Shown piece by piece: positions 43,121 to 52,364 of a stretch of 64,000 bases of DNA (position 1 is the first letter of the stretch; the number at the start of each line of letters is the position of its first letter). The DNA is taken from contig NZ_BJXA01000001.1 in NCBI RefSeq assembly GCF_007990755.1, positions 372,001-436,000 on the forward strand, read 5' to 3'. Made by a program: the position numbers and the translations under genes. This DNA comes from Nocardia ninae NBRC 108245 (GTDB taxonomy: Bacteria; Actinomycetota; Actinomycetes; Mycobacteriales; Mycobacteriaceae). The notes beneath the pieces are model-generated. The model made no database searches, was not told where the DNA came from, and worked only from the letters and a program-made list of their open reading frames with translations.

Positions 43121-44065
43121 ATGAATGTGGTCGACCCCATGGAAAGCGTCGTCGTCTTCATGGTGGGGCCCGACCCCGACGACGGTTTCCTCGCCATGGT
43201 GCGCACGCAGGACGACCACGCGGTGCAGCGCGCCTGGCAGGAATTGGTCGCAGAGCACAACATTCGGGCCGAGCAGGTGACCGCCGTGGTCGCGGAATGG
43301 CAGCCGTCGGCGGCGGACGCCGCGTTCATCGAGCAGACGTTCGGCGAGGTCGACCTGTCCTATCTGTTCGACCGTCCCGCGGCAGACGGCTGGGATGCCG
43401 CGTTCGCCGCGGCGCAGGTCGCGCTGCAAGCCGAGATCGAGCGCCGCGACGCGGATCCGGCCGCGATGGCGCTGATCGAGGAGAGCACCAAGGACGGGGT
43501 GGTGCTGCCCGTGCTGCGCAGCCGTTCGCTGCCCGGCAGCGATATCGTCCGGGACGCGATGGAATATCTCCCGCTCGGTGACCATGTCTATGCCACGTTG
43601 GCGCGCATGGCGAAGACCCCGCGCGGCACCATCGCTCAGACGCCCCTGCTGAACCACGACTTCGCAGACCACGAGGATGTCGTCACGCAGTTCGCCAACG
43701 CGACCATCGCCTTGGCGGACGGCCTCGGCCTCGAGGGCTGGGACACCGAAGACGGTCCGATTGCCCGCGTGTTCCGGCGGGACAGCTTTCAGGGCAGCTC
43801 CGCGATTCTGTTGCCCAGGTTCCACAGCTGGGTTGCCGAGGCGACCGGTTGGCAAGAGCTCGTCGTAGCCGTGCGCTGCGCCGATGAATTGCTTGTTACG
43901 CCTGCGGATTCCCCGATGGCCGAGCGGTTGCGGCGCGACATCTCGAATGCCGAACCGGAGTGCGCCGAGCTCCGGCCGACGCTCTTCCGGGTCACCGGCG
44001 ACGGGCTGGAGAACATCGAGTTCGTGCTCGAGAGCAGCGCCGCTTCGCCCTCCGCCATGGGCTGA
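43121..44065 (+). CDS. Hypothetical protein, likely controlled by the divergent TetR regulator
   Basis: A 314-residue, acidic, soluble protein starting at ATG 43121 behind GGAG. No signal peptide or membrane helix. I do not recognise a domain; the phrase M-E-S-V-V-V-F-M-V-G-P-D-P-D-D-G-F-L starts the protein and the C-terminal half has R-D-S-F-Q-G-S-S-A-I-L-L-P. Codon use is like that of its neighbours, so it is a real gene. A 142 bp gap follows before the ROK gene. Confidence 0.75.
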   Translation: MNVVDPMESVVVFMVGPDPDDGFLAMVRTQDDHAVQRAWQELVAEHNIRAEQVTAVVAEWQPSAADAAFIEQTFGEVDLSYLFDRPAADGWDAAFAAAQVALQAEIERRDADPAAMALIEESTKDGVVLPVLRSRSLPGSDIVRDAMEYLPLGDHVYATLARMAKTPRGTIAQTPLLNHDFADHEDVVTQFANATIALADGLGLEGWDTEDGPIARVFRRDSFQGSSAILLPRFHSWVAEATGWQELVVAVRCADELLVTPADSPMAERLRRDISNAEPECAELRPTLFRVTGDGLENIEFVLESSAASPSAMG

Positions 44066-44207
44066 TCTGCAGCGAATCAGCACGTTCGGCCCCGGGCAGC
44101 CGCTTTGTCCTGTCAGAGAACAAACTTCGTCTCGATCTATCGAAAGCACCTCCAGAACTCACCGAAGTGCGGTTGAATTCGCTCAGTTGCAGAGAAAGAA
44201 GCATCTG

Positions 44208-45392
44208 ATGCGGATCGCGGCACGACCTGAAAATGCCCACCAGGCCCGGATTTTGCGGTTGCTGCGGGATCGGGGGCCGCAGTCGCGGTCGGAACTGGGT
44301 CAGCCGATGGAGCTGTCCCGGTCCAAGCTCGCGGTCGAACTCGATCGGCTCGCCGCGCTCGGGCTGATCGAGGCCGGCGGATTGGCGGCCTCCAGCGGCG
44401 GCCGACGCTCGGCGATCGCCATGCTGGCGTCGGGTCTGCGTTTCGCGGCCATCGATATCGGCGCGACATCCATCGACGTCGCGGTGACCGACGGGGAGCT
44501 GCGGGTGCTCGGGCAGCTGTCCGAGCCGTGCGATATCCGGCAGGGTCCGGCCGCAGTGCTGGAGCGGGCCCTCGATCTGCTCGGCAAACTCCGCGCCGAC
44601 CCGAGCATGTCCGGGCGGCTGCACGGGGCAGGCGTCGGCGTGCCGGGCCCGGTGAGTTTCCGGGAGGGCATGCCGGTCGCGCCGCCGATAATGCCTGGCT
44701 GGCACCGCTTTCCGGTGCGCGAGGCCATCGCGCAGGAGCTCGGCTGCCCGGTGCTGGTCGACAACGATGTGAACATCTTGGCGCTCGGTGAGATGCAGGC
44801 CGGCTCAGCGCATTCGGTGGCGGATTTCCTGCTCGTCAAGGCGGGCACCGGGATCGGCTGCGGCATCGTCGTCGACGGCGGCATCTACCGCGGTGTGTCC
44901 GGCAGCGCGGGCGATATCGGCCACCTGCGGATCACCGACGACGGCCCGGTCTGCGCCTGCGGCAACAGCGGCTGCCTCGAGGCCTACGCTGGTGGCGCCG
45001 CATTGGCCCGGGAAGCCACCGCCCGCGCCGCACGGTCACCCTTCCTCACCGAACGCCTGGCCGCCGCGGGCGCGCTCACCGCGACCGACCTGGCCGACGC
45101 CGCGGCGGCGGGAGACCCGTTGGCGGTGGCCATGATTCGGGACGCGGGCACCCATCTCGGCACCGCGCTGGCCGGGTTGGTCAGCTTCTTCAACCCGGGG
45201 CTGGTGGTGATCGCGGGCGGACTCACCGGGTTCGGCCATCCGCTGCTCGCGGAGATCCGCAGCGTGGTCTATCGCAGGTCGTCGCCGCTGGCCACCGGCA
45301 ACCTCCCGATCGTGCTATCCGAGCTCGCCGAGCTCGGTGGGGTGATCGGCGCGGCGCGGCTCATCAGCGATCACATCTTCAGCGTCGCCTGA
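44208..45392 (+). CDS. ROK family transcriptional regulator/sugar kinase-like
   Basis: A 394-residue ROK protein. An N-terminal winged helix (L-R-L-L-R-D-R-G-P-Q-S-R-S-E-L-G-Q-P-M-E-L-S-R-S) precedes the ROK domain with A-I-D-I-G-A-T-S-I-D-V-A (phosphate 1), V-G-V-P-G-P-V, D-N-D-V-N and the zinc motif C-A-C-G-N-S-G-C-L-E-A-Y. NagC/XylR-type repressors have this form. It opens an operon with a sugar ABC transporter 22 bp downstream, so it probably represses that operon in the absence of the sugar. Confidence 0.92.
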   Translation: MRIAARPENAHQARILRLLRDRGPQSRSELGQPMELSRSKLAVELDRLAALGLIEAGGLAASSGGRRSAIAMLASGLRFAAIDIGATSIDVAVTDGELRVLGQLSEPCDIRQGPAAVLERALDLLGKLRADPSMSGRLHGAGVGVPGPVSFREGMPVAPPIMPGWHRFPVREAIAQELGCPVLVDNDVNILALGEMQAGSAHSVADFLLVKAGTGIGCGIVVDGGIYRGVSGSAGDIGHLRITDDGPVCACGNSGCLEAYAGGAALAREATARAARSPFLTERLAAAGALTATDLADAAAAGDPLAVAMIRDAGTHLGTALAGLVSFFNPGLVVIAGGLTGFGHPLLAEIRSVVYRRSSPLATGNLPIVLSELAELGGVIGAARLISDHIFSVA

Positions 45393-45414
45393 CGACACGG
45401 CAAGGAATTCGGCC

Positions 45415-46920
45415 ATGAACACCGTGCTGACCATGCGGGGCATCGTCAAGGACTTCCCCGGCGTGCGCGCCCTCGACCACGTCGACCTCGACATTCGCGC
45501 CGGCGAGGTGCACTGCCTGCTCGGCCAGAACGGCGCGGGCAAGTCCACGCTGATCAAAGTGCTTGCCGGAGCGCATCATCCGGATGCGGGCGAACTGCAC
45601 TGGCTCGGCAAGCCGGTGCGGCTGTCCGGTCCCGCCGCCGCCACCCGGCTCGGCATCGCCACGATCTACCAGGAATTGGACCTGTGCGACGGCCTCGACA
45701 TCGCCGAGAACATCTTCCTCGGGCACGAACAGGCGCGGGCCGGATTCACCCGCCGCGCGTCGACCGCCCGCGCCGCGACCGCCCTGCTCGAGCGCCTCGG
45801 GCACGGGGAGCTGCGGCCGGACACGATGGTCGGTACCCTGCCCGCGGCGGCCAAGCAGGTGGTCAGCATGGCGCGGGCGCTGTCCTACGACGCGCGCCTC
45901 ATCGTGATGGACGAACCCTCCGCCGCGCTCGGTAACGACGAGGTGACCAACCTCTTCCGCATCATTGATCAGTTGCGCGCGGAGGGCGTTGCCGTCGTGT
46001 ACATCTCGCATCGGCTGGACGAGATCCGCACCATCGGCGACCGGATCACCGTGCTGAAGGACGGCCGCACCGTCGCCACCGGACTACCCGCCCGCACCAC
46101 CGGCACCGACCAGGTCGTCGCGCTGATGACCGGCGGCAATGGCGCCGAAGAGCTGCTCGCGCAACAGCCTTCGCATGCCGAGGATGCCGCCGAGGTGCTC
46201 CGGGTGACCGGACTCGGTCTGGCCGGGCGGTTCCGAGATATCTCGTTCGCGGTGCGCGCGGGCGAGATCGTCGGTCTCGCAGGTTTGGTCGGCTCGGGCC
46301 GCTCGGAAGTACTCGAAACGATCTACGGCGCACGGCCCGCGTCGACGGGGTTGGTCGAGGTCGACGGTCGCCGGGTCAGGCCGGGTAGCACGTCCGCCGC
46401 GGTGGCCGCCGGGATGGGGCTGGCGCCCGAGGAGCGCAAATCGCAGGGCTTGTTTCTGCTGGAATCGGTGGGGCGCAACATCTCTGCCGCGTCACTACCG
46501 CGCTATTCCCGGTTCGGCTGGTTCGACCGCCGCCGGGAACGCGCGGAGACCGGCGGCGTGCTCGCTCGCGTCGGCGTCCGCCCCGCCGACCCGGACTACC
46601 CCGTGCGTGGCCTTTCCGGTGGCAATCAGCAGAAGACGGTGCTGGCTCGCTGGCTGTTGGAGGACTGTCGGGTGCTGCTGCTCGACGAGCCGACCCGCGG
46701 GGTCGATGTCGGGGCCCGCACCGACGTGTACACGCAGGTCCGTGGGCTCGCCGAACGGGGTGTCGCGGTGCTGATGGTGTCCAGCGACCTGCCCGAACTG
46801 CTCGGGCTGGCCGACCGGGTGCTGGTCCTGCGCGACGGCGAGATCATCCACGCGGCGGCCGCGGCCGAGCTCACCGAGCCGGACATCATCGCCATGATCA
46901 TGGAAGGGAGTGCGCTGTGA
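45415..46920 (+). CDS. Sugar ABC transporter ATP-binding protein, RbsA-like
   Basis: A 501-residue protein with two ABC domains. The first has Walker A G-Q-N-G-A-G-K-S-T, Q-loop I-Y-Q-E-L-D and Walker B L-I-V-M-D-E-P-S. The second has a degenerate Walker A (G-L-V-G-S-G-R-S-E), then the L-S-G-G-N-Q-Q-K signature and L-L-L-D-E-P-T-R-G-V-D-V-G, as in RbsA/MglA/XylG. It powers a ribose/xylose/inositol-class importer with the next two genes. Confidence 0.95.
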   Translation: MNTVLTMRGIVKDFPGVRALDHVDLDIRAGEVHCLLGQNGAGKSTLIKVLAGAHHPDAGELHWLGKPVRLSGPAAATRLGIATIYQELDLCDGLDIAENIFLGHEQARAGFTRRASTARAATALLERLGHGELRPDTMVGTLPAAAKQVVSMARALSYDARLIVMDEPSAALGNDEVTNLFRIIDQLRAEGVAVVYISHRLDEIRTIGDRITVLKDGRTVATGLPARTTGTDQVVALMTGGNGAEELLAQQPSHAEDAAEVLRVTGLGLAGRFRDISFAVRAGEIVGLAGLVGSGRSEVLETIYGARPASTGLVEVDGRRVRPGSTSAAVAAGMGLAPEERKSQGLFLLESVGRNISAASLPRYSRFGWFDRRRERAETGGVLARVGVRPADPDYPVRGLSGGNQQKTVLARWLLEDCRVLLLDEPTRGVDVGARTDVYTQVRGLAERGVAVLMVSSDLPELLGLADRVLVLRDGEIIHAAAAAELTEPDIIAMIMEGSAL

Positions 46921-47957
46921 CCGAACGCATCCGCAGCACACCCACAGTTCGCACCGAGGCGAAAACACCGGCGGTGGACGGTGATCCGCCGACCGCAAGC
47001 CGACGTAAGGGCGGGCGCGGCGAACTACGCAAGCACCTGACGTTGATCGTCGCGCTCATCGCGCTACTGCTCGTCGGGGCCTTGACCAAGGGCGAAGATT
47101 TCCTCAGCACCGGCAATATGATCACCATCCTGACCCTGGCGTCGGTCATCGGCGTGGTGACCGTCGGCATGACGTTCGTGATCATCGGCGGCGGCATCGA
47201 CCTCTCGGTCGGCGCGATCATCGCGTTGGCCTCGGTCTGGTGCACCACCACCGCCACCCAGTCCTACGGCGTGGCCGGGATGGTGCTCTGCGCGCTGCTC
47301 GTCGGCCTCGGCTGCGGCGTGCTGAACGGGGCACTCATCGCCTACGGCCGATTGGTACCGTTCATCGTCACGCTGGCCATGATGGTGGCCGCCCGCGGGC
47401 TGGCGGAACAGATCTCCGGGCGGCAATCGCAGCTCGTCACCACCGACCTGCTCGCCCTCGCGCAGAACCGGGTGCTCGGCATACCCCTGCTGGTCTACCT
47501 GTTCGTGGTGGTTGTCGCGATCGGCTGGATCGTATTGGAGCGCACCACCTTCGGCCGACGTAGCGCGGCGGTGGGCGGCAATCCGGAGGCGGCCCGGCTG
47601 GCCGGGATCGACGTGCGCAGGCACACCCTGCTCCTCTACGCGGCGTCGGGGCTGTGCTGCGGTATCGCCGCCGTCATGCTCACCGCGCAGACCACCACCG
47701 GCACCAGCACCAACGGCCAGCTCTACGAGCTGGACGCGATCGCCGCGGTGGTCATCGGCGGCACGCTGCTCAGCGGCGGCTTCGGCACCATCACCGGCTC
47801 GATCCTCGGCGTGCTCGTCTTCACCGTGATCGAGGATCTGTTCATCCTCAACAACCTCGAACAACCCATCCAGGCGATCGGCAAGGGCGCCATCATCGTG
47901 GCCGTCCTGCTGTTCCAGCGCTTCGGTCGCGCCCGCGCGGTCCCCACCCTCACCTGA
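46917..47957 (+). CDS. Sugar ABC transporter permease, RbsC-like
   Basis: A 346-residue membrane protein with about nine or ten hydrophobic helices. G-M-T-F-V-I-I-G-G-G-I-D-L-S-V-G-A-I is the hallmark of RbsC-type permeases and G-G-N-P-E-A-A-R-L-A-G-I the conserved cytoplasmic loop. The GTG start overlaps the ATPase stop by 4 bp. Confidence 0.95.
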   Translation: MTERIRSTPTVRTEAKTPAVDGDPPTASRRKGGRGELRKHLTLIVALIALLLVGALTKGEDFLSTGNMITILTLASVIGVVTVGMTFVIIGGGIDLSVGAIIALASVWCTTTATQSYGVAGMVLCALLVGLGCGVLNGALIAYGRLVPFIVTLAMMVAARGLAEQISGRQSQLVTTDLLALAQNRVLGIPLLVYLFVVVVAIGWIVLERTTFGRRSAAVGGNPEAARLAGIDVRRHTLLLYAASGLCCGIAAVMLTAQTTTGTSTNGQLYELDAIAAVVIGGTLLSGGFGTITGSILGVLVFTVIEDLFILNNLEQPIQAIGKGAIIVAVLLFQRFGRARAVPTLT

Positions 47958-47976
47958 ACTCTCACCAAGGAACATC

Positions 47977-49023
47977 ATGGGCTCCACACTCTCGCTCCCC
48001 CGTCGCGGCATCCTGCTCTCCGGCCTGGCCGCAGGCGCAGGCGTCCTCGCCGCCGCGTGCACCTCGAACGACACCACCGCCAGCACGCAGGTGGCCGGTG
48101 GTACCGGCGACAACTCGGCTGCCGGAAAGCAAGTGCGCGTGGGCTTTTCCGCGCCCGCCGCCGATCACGGCTGGACCGCGGCGGTCACCCGCAACGCGCG
48201 GGCGCAGGCCGAGAAGTTCGCCGACGTCACGCTGAATGTCACCGAGGGCACCAACGACGTCAGTCGTCAGATCGAGCAGGTGCAGTCGATGATCAACCAG
48301 AAGGTCGACGTGCTCGTGGTGCTGCCGTTCGACGGCAACGCGCTCACCGAGGTGGCGAAAAACGCGATGGCCGCCGGAATTCCGGTGATCAACCTGGATC
48401 GGGTCTTCGCGTCGGCGCTGGCCTACCGCACCTGGATCGGCGGCGACAACTACGGAATGGGCGTCAACGCAGGCACGTTCATCGTCGGCAAGATGAAGGA
48501 CGCGGGCATCGCCGATCCGGTGATCGTGGAGATCGCGGGCATCGACAACCTCCAGCTCACCCAGGAACGCAGCCGAGGTTTCCAGGACGCCCTCGCCGCC
48601 GCCGGATTCCGCGTCGCCGCAAGGCAATCCACCGATTTTACGGCCGCGGGCGGACAGCAGGTCGCCAGCCAGATGCTCCAGGCGACGAAGAAGATCGACG
48701 CGATGTGGAACCACGACGACGACCAGGGCATCGGCGTGCTCGGCGCGATCAAACAGGCCAACCGATCCGGTGAGTTCGTCATGGTCGGCGGCGGTGGCTC
48801 GGCCCAGGCCATGCGCGAGATCCAGGCGGGCAACTCGCCGCTGCAGGCCACCGTGCTCTACAGCCCGGCCATGGCCTCCTCGGCGGTCGCGCTGGCCCGG
48901 CTGCTCGGGCAGCGCAGGGCCCTCGGCGATCTCGCCGAACACGATGTGCCCGCGAAGATCACCACGTTCTCCGCGGTGGTCACCAAGGACAACGCCGAAC
49001 AGTACCTAGCGAACGGCTATTGA
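47977..49023 (+). CDS. Sugar ABC transporter substrate-binding lipoprotein
   Basis: A 348-residue RbsB-type binding protein. The N-terminus has a twin-arginine-like L-P-R-R-G-I-L-L-S-G and a lipobox L-A-A-A-C, so the mature protein is a lipoprotein from Cys28. V-R-V-G-F-S-A-P-A-A-D-H-G-W and Q-S-M-I-N-Q-K-V-D-V-L-V-V are typical of the family. The ligand is unknown; sugar or polyol is likely from the neighbours. Confidence 0.93.
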   Translation: MGSTLSLPRRGILLSGLAAGAGVLAAACTSNDTTASTQVAGGTGDNSAAGKQVRVGFSAPAADHGWTAAVTRNARAQAEKFADVTLNVTEGTNDVSRQIEQVQSMINQKVDVLVVLPFDGNALTEVAKNAMAAGIPVINLDRVFASALAYRTWIGGDNYGMGVNAGTFIVGKMKDAGIADPVIVEIAGIDNLQLTQERSRGFQDALAAAGFRVAARQSTDFTAAGGQQVASQMLQATKKIDAMWNHDDDQGIGVLGAIKQANRSGEFVMVGGGGSAQAMREIQAGNSPLQATVLYSPAMASSAVALARLLGQRRALGDLAEHDVPAKITTFSAVVTKDNAEQYLANGY

Positions 49024-49037
49024 CCGATCGGAGCCAG

Positions 49038-50201
49038 ATGACCTCGACAGACCGCCGCACGCTCGGCATCGGGATGGTCGGCCACGCCTTCATGGGGCGC
49101 GCCCATTCGCATGCCTGGCGCAGTGTGGACGCGTTCTTCGACCTGCCGCGGCGGCCGGTGCCCGTCGTGCTCGCGGGGCGCGATGCCGATCGGGCCTCGG
49201 TCGCGGCCGCCCGGCTGGGCTGGGCCGGCGCGGTGGGTGACTGGAAACAGTTGCTCGACCGCGACGATGTCGATCTCATCGATATCTGTACGCCCGGCGA
49301 CAGCCATGCCGAAATCGCCATTGCCGCATTGCAAGCCGGCAAGCACGTGCTGTGTGAGAAGCCGATGGCCAACACGGTCGCAGAGGCGGAGTCGATGGCC
49401 GCCGCCGCCGAGCAGGCCGCCACCCACGGGGTCCGGTCGATGGTCGGGTTCAGTTATCGGCGGGTGCCCGCGCTGGCGCTGGCCCGAAACTTGGTGGCGC
49501 AGGGGCGGATCGGCACCGTCCGGCATGTGCGGGCGCTGTATCTGCAAGATTGGCTCGCCGATCCGGGCGCACCGCTGACCTGGCGGCTCGATCGGCGGCG
49601 CGCCGGGTCGGGGGCGCTCGGCGATATCGGGGCGCACATCATCGACGCCACCCAGTTCGTCACCGGGGAGACGTTGACGGGAGTGTCGGCGCTGCTGGAC
49701 ACGTTCGTCACCGAACGGCCGCTGCCGGGCGGGGTCGGCAGCGGTCCGGTGACGGTGGACGATGCCGCGCTGTTCCTCGGGCGGCTCTCCGGTGGCGGGC
49801 TGGCGTCGTTCGAGGCGACCAGGGTGGCCGCCGGGCGCAAGAACTCGCTTCGCCTGGAGCTCAACGGCACCCATGGCAGCCTGGCCTTCGACCTGGAGTC
49901 GATGAACGAGTTGTGGTTCCACGACCACACCGAAGAACCCGAGACCGCCGGGTTCCGCCGCATCCTGGTGACCGAACCGCAGCATCCCTACACCGGGGCC
50001 TGGTGGCCCGCCGGGCACGGGCTCGGCTACGACCACACCTTCACCAACGAGGTGGCCGATCTGGTCATCGCGATCGCGGCGGATAAGGATCCGAGCCCCA
50101 GCTTCGCCGACGGGCTCGCGGTGCAGCGAGTCTTGGCCGCAGTGGAGGCGAGCGCGGCGGACGACGGGCGCTGGACCGTCATCGGAGGAGGACAACAATG
50201 A
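49038..50201 (+). CDS. Gfo/Idh/MocA family NAD(P)-dependent oxidoreductase
   Basis: A 387-residue dehydrogenase. [13 protein letters not shown] is the Rossmann motif and L-C-E-K-P-M-A-N-T the EKP motif with the catalytic lysine. CGGAG precedes ATG 49038; the earlier TTG overlapping the binding-protein stop is less likely. It probably oxidises the imported sugar or inositol. Confidence 0.92.
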   Translation: MTSTDRRTLGIGMVGHAFMGRAHSHAWRSVDAFFDLPRRPVPVVLAGRDADRASVAAARLGWAGAVGDWKQLLDRDDVDLIDICTPGDSHAEIAIAALQAGKHVLCEKPMANTVAEAESMAAAAEQAATHGVRSMVGFSYRRVPALALARNLVAQGRIGTVRHVRALYLQDWLADPGAPLTWRLDRRRAGSGALGDIGAHIIDATQFVTGETLTGVSALLDTFVTERPLPGGVGSGPVTVDDAALFLGRLSGGGLASFEATRVAAGRKNSLRLELNGTHGSLAFDLESMNELWFHDHTEEPETAGFRRILVTEPQHPYTGAWWPAGHGLGYDHTFTNEVADLVIAIAADKDPSPSFADGLAVQRVLAAVEASAADDGRWTVIGGGQQ

Positions 50202-51211
50202 GACCGATCACGCTGTTCACCGGGCAGTGGGCCGACCTACCGTTCGAGGAGGTGTGCCGGCTCGCGGCGGAATGGGGCTACGACGGGCTGGAAATTGCCT
50301 GCTCGGGCGATCATTTCGAAGTGGACAAGGCGCTCGCCGATCCCGATTACTCGGCACGCAAGCGGAAGACCCTCGAGCGACATGGACTACAGGTTTTCGC
50401 CTTGTCCAATCACCTTGTCGGTCAAGCGGTCTGCGACCATCCGATCGACGAGCGGCACCGGGCCATTGTGCCGCAGCGCATCTGGGGCGACGGCGAGCCG
50501 GAAGGTGTGCGCAGGCGCGCTGCCGCCGAAATGGCCGATACGGCAAGAGCGGCCGCACAACTGGGCGTGCGCACGGTCGTCGGGTTCACCGGATCGAGTA
50601 TCTGGCACACCGTCGCGATGTTCCCGCCCGTGCCACCGGAGACCATCGAACGCGGCTACCAAGACTTCGCGCAGCGCTGGCATCCGATCCTCGACGTGTT
50701 CGATGCCGAAGGAGTCCGATTCGCGCACGAGGTGCATCCCAGCGAGATCGCCTACGACTACTGGACCACCGTGCACACCCTGGCCGCCATCGATCATCGC
50801 CCCGCCTTCGGGTTGAACTGGGACCCTTCGCATTTCATCTGGCAGGACCTCGATCCGGTCGCCTTCATCCTGGACTTCGCCGACCGCATCTACCACGTGG
50901 ACTGCAAGGACACCAAGGTCCGCTGCGGCGACGGCCGTCGCGGCCGCCTGTCCTCCCACCTACCGTGGGCCGACCTGCGCCGCGGCTGGGACTTCGTCTC
51001 CACCGGCCGCGGCGATGTGCCGTGGGAGGACTGCTTCCGCGCCCTCAACGCCATCGGCTACACCGGACCGATCTCCATCGAATGGGAAGACGCGGGCATG
51101 GACCGCCTCGCGGGCGCCCCCGAAGCCCTCGCCTTCGTCCGCCGTCTCAACGCCATCACCCCACCGAGCGCCTCGTTCGACGCGGCATTCAGGTCCGAGC
51201 CGAGGAGCTGA
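50198..51211 (+). CDS. Sugar phosphate isomerase/epimerase (TIM barrel)
   Basis: A 337-residue AP-endonuclease-2-like TIM barrel. Metal ligands are suggested in [21 protein letters not shown] and I-S-I-E-W-E-D. The ATG overlaps the dehydrogenase stop by 4 bp. In this pairing with a Gfo/Idh/MocA enzyme such proteins act on keto-sugars or ketoinositols. Last gene of the sugar operon. Confidence 0.92.
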   Translation: MRPITLFTGQWADLPFEEVCRLAAEWGYDGLEIACSGDHFEVDKALADPDYSARKRKTLERHGLQVFALSNHLVGQAVCDHPIDERHRAIVPQRIWGDGEPEGVRRRAAAEMADTARAAAQLGVRTVVGFTGSSIWHTVAMFPPVPPETIERGYQDFAQRWHPILDVFDAEGVRFAHEVHPSEIAYDYWTTVHTLAAIDHRPAFGLNWDPSHFIWQDLDPVAFILDFADRIYHVDCKDTKVRCGDGRRGRLSSHLPWADLRRGWDFVSTGRGDVPWEDCFRALNAIGYTGPISIEWEDAGMDRLAGAPEALAFVRRLNAITPPSASFDAAFRSEPRS

Positions 51212-51212
51212 T

Positions 51213-52103
51213 TCACGCGTCCGCGGTTTCCAGTTGGGAAACGTTGCCGAACACCGCGACTGCGACGGCTCCGCCGATGGCCAGGACGAAGCCGGCACCG
51301 ACGAGACATTCCAGACCGGGGCGCGCGGTGTCGCCGAGGACGAGCACGCCGACGATGCCGGGAATGACGGTCTCGCCGACCACCAGCGCGGCGGTAGCGC
51401 CGTTCACCGAACCCAGTTGCAGCGCAACGGTGTGCAAGTAGAAGCCGCCGATGCCGGCGATCGCGATGGTCCAGGCGGCGGGGTCGGCGAGCAGGGCCGG
51501 GATGTTCAACGGGTCGATTCCGTGCACGACACGCACCGCGATCGCCAAGGCCCCGAACAGCATTCCGGCGGCCAAACCCGCGGCCACCGCGCCCCTGGAG
51601 CCGAGGCGGCGCACCACCAGCTGGCTGCCGGCGAACAGCACCACCGAGCCGATCAGGACGCCCCAGTGCATCACGGGGTTGTCGCTGCCACCGCCTTCAT
51701 GGCCCGCAGCGGCCCCTAGTGCGGCGAGGGCGAGGATCACCGTGCAGATCGCCAGCCAGTCGCGCAGGTGCAGGCGGATCCCGAGTATGAAGATGCCCAG
51801 CACCGCGGTGACGATCAGATTCGCGCTCATGATGGTCTGGGAGAGGAACAGCGGGATCAGGCGCGCGGACACCGCGTTGCCGGCGAAACCGACGATGTCG
51901 AGCACGCTGCCGACGATGAACCACACCGTCAATGCCGCGGCCACCGTGGCGGCAACGGTCGGTGCGCCGGTCTCGGTGACCTGCCCGCCCACCCCATGCT
52001 CGAGCGCCGCCGCAGCCGACCGGCGCGCGGCATACGCCTGCAAGACCGACCCCAACCCATACCCCACGCAAGCAAGTAATGCAGCGATCAAACCGATCAG
52101 CAT
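51213..52103 (-). CDS. DMT superfamily (EamA-like) membrane protein
   Basis: A 296-residue protein with about nine or ten membrane helices in two similar halves, as in EamA/DMT transporters; in actinobacteria this long-helix variant is often annotated only as a DMT-type membrane protein. Start ATG 52103 (M-L-I-G-L-I-A-A-L-L) begins directly with the first helix; ATG 52154 is an alternative. The stop is one base from the isomerase stop. Substrate unknown. Confidence 0.82.
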   Translation of the reverse strand: MLIGLIAALLACVGYGLGSVLQAYAARRSAAAALEHGVGGQVTETGAPTVAATVAAALTVWFIVGSVLDIVGFAGNAVSARLIPLFLSQTIMSANLIVTAVLGIFILGIRLHLRDWLAICTVILALAALGAAAGHEGGGSDNPVMHWGVLIGSVVLFAGSQLVVRRLGSRGAVAAGLAAGMLFGALAIAVRVVHGIDPLNIPALLADPAAWTIAIAGIGGFYLHTVALQLGSVNGATAALVVGETVIPGIVGVLVLGDTARPGLECLVGAGFVLAIGGAVAVAVFGNVSQLETADA

Positions 52104-52364
52104 GCGATCAGTCCCATTAGCGGCACGCTCGTCGTTTCGATCACGATCGACCATAACGTTCGCAGACCAAAGGATCTTCCACCGGCACCGCGTCAGCCGA
52201 TCGAACCGGACAAATACCCGAACCACCCTGTCTGCACCGGCACAGCGTTCGCATTCGCCGTTTCCGACCGCGCGGAACTGTTTGGCAAGTGGTTTGGCCC
52301 GGCACCTCGCGGCCGCATACTCAGGGCACGCGCGCCTCGCGTTCACCGACCCGTAGGAGTCCTC

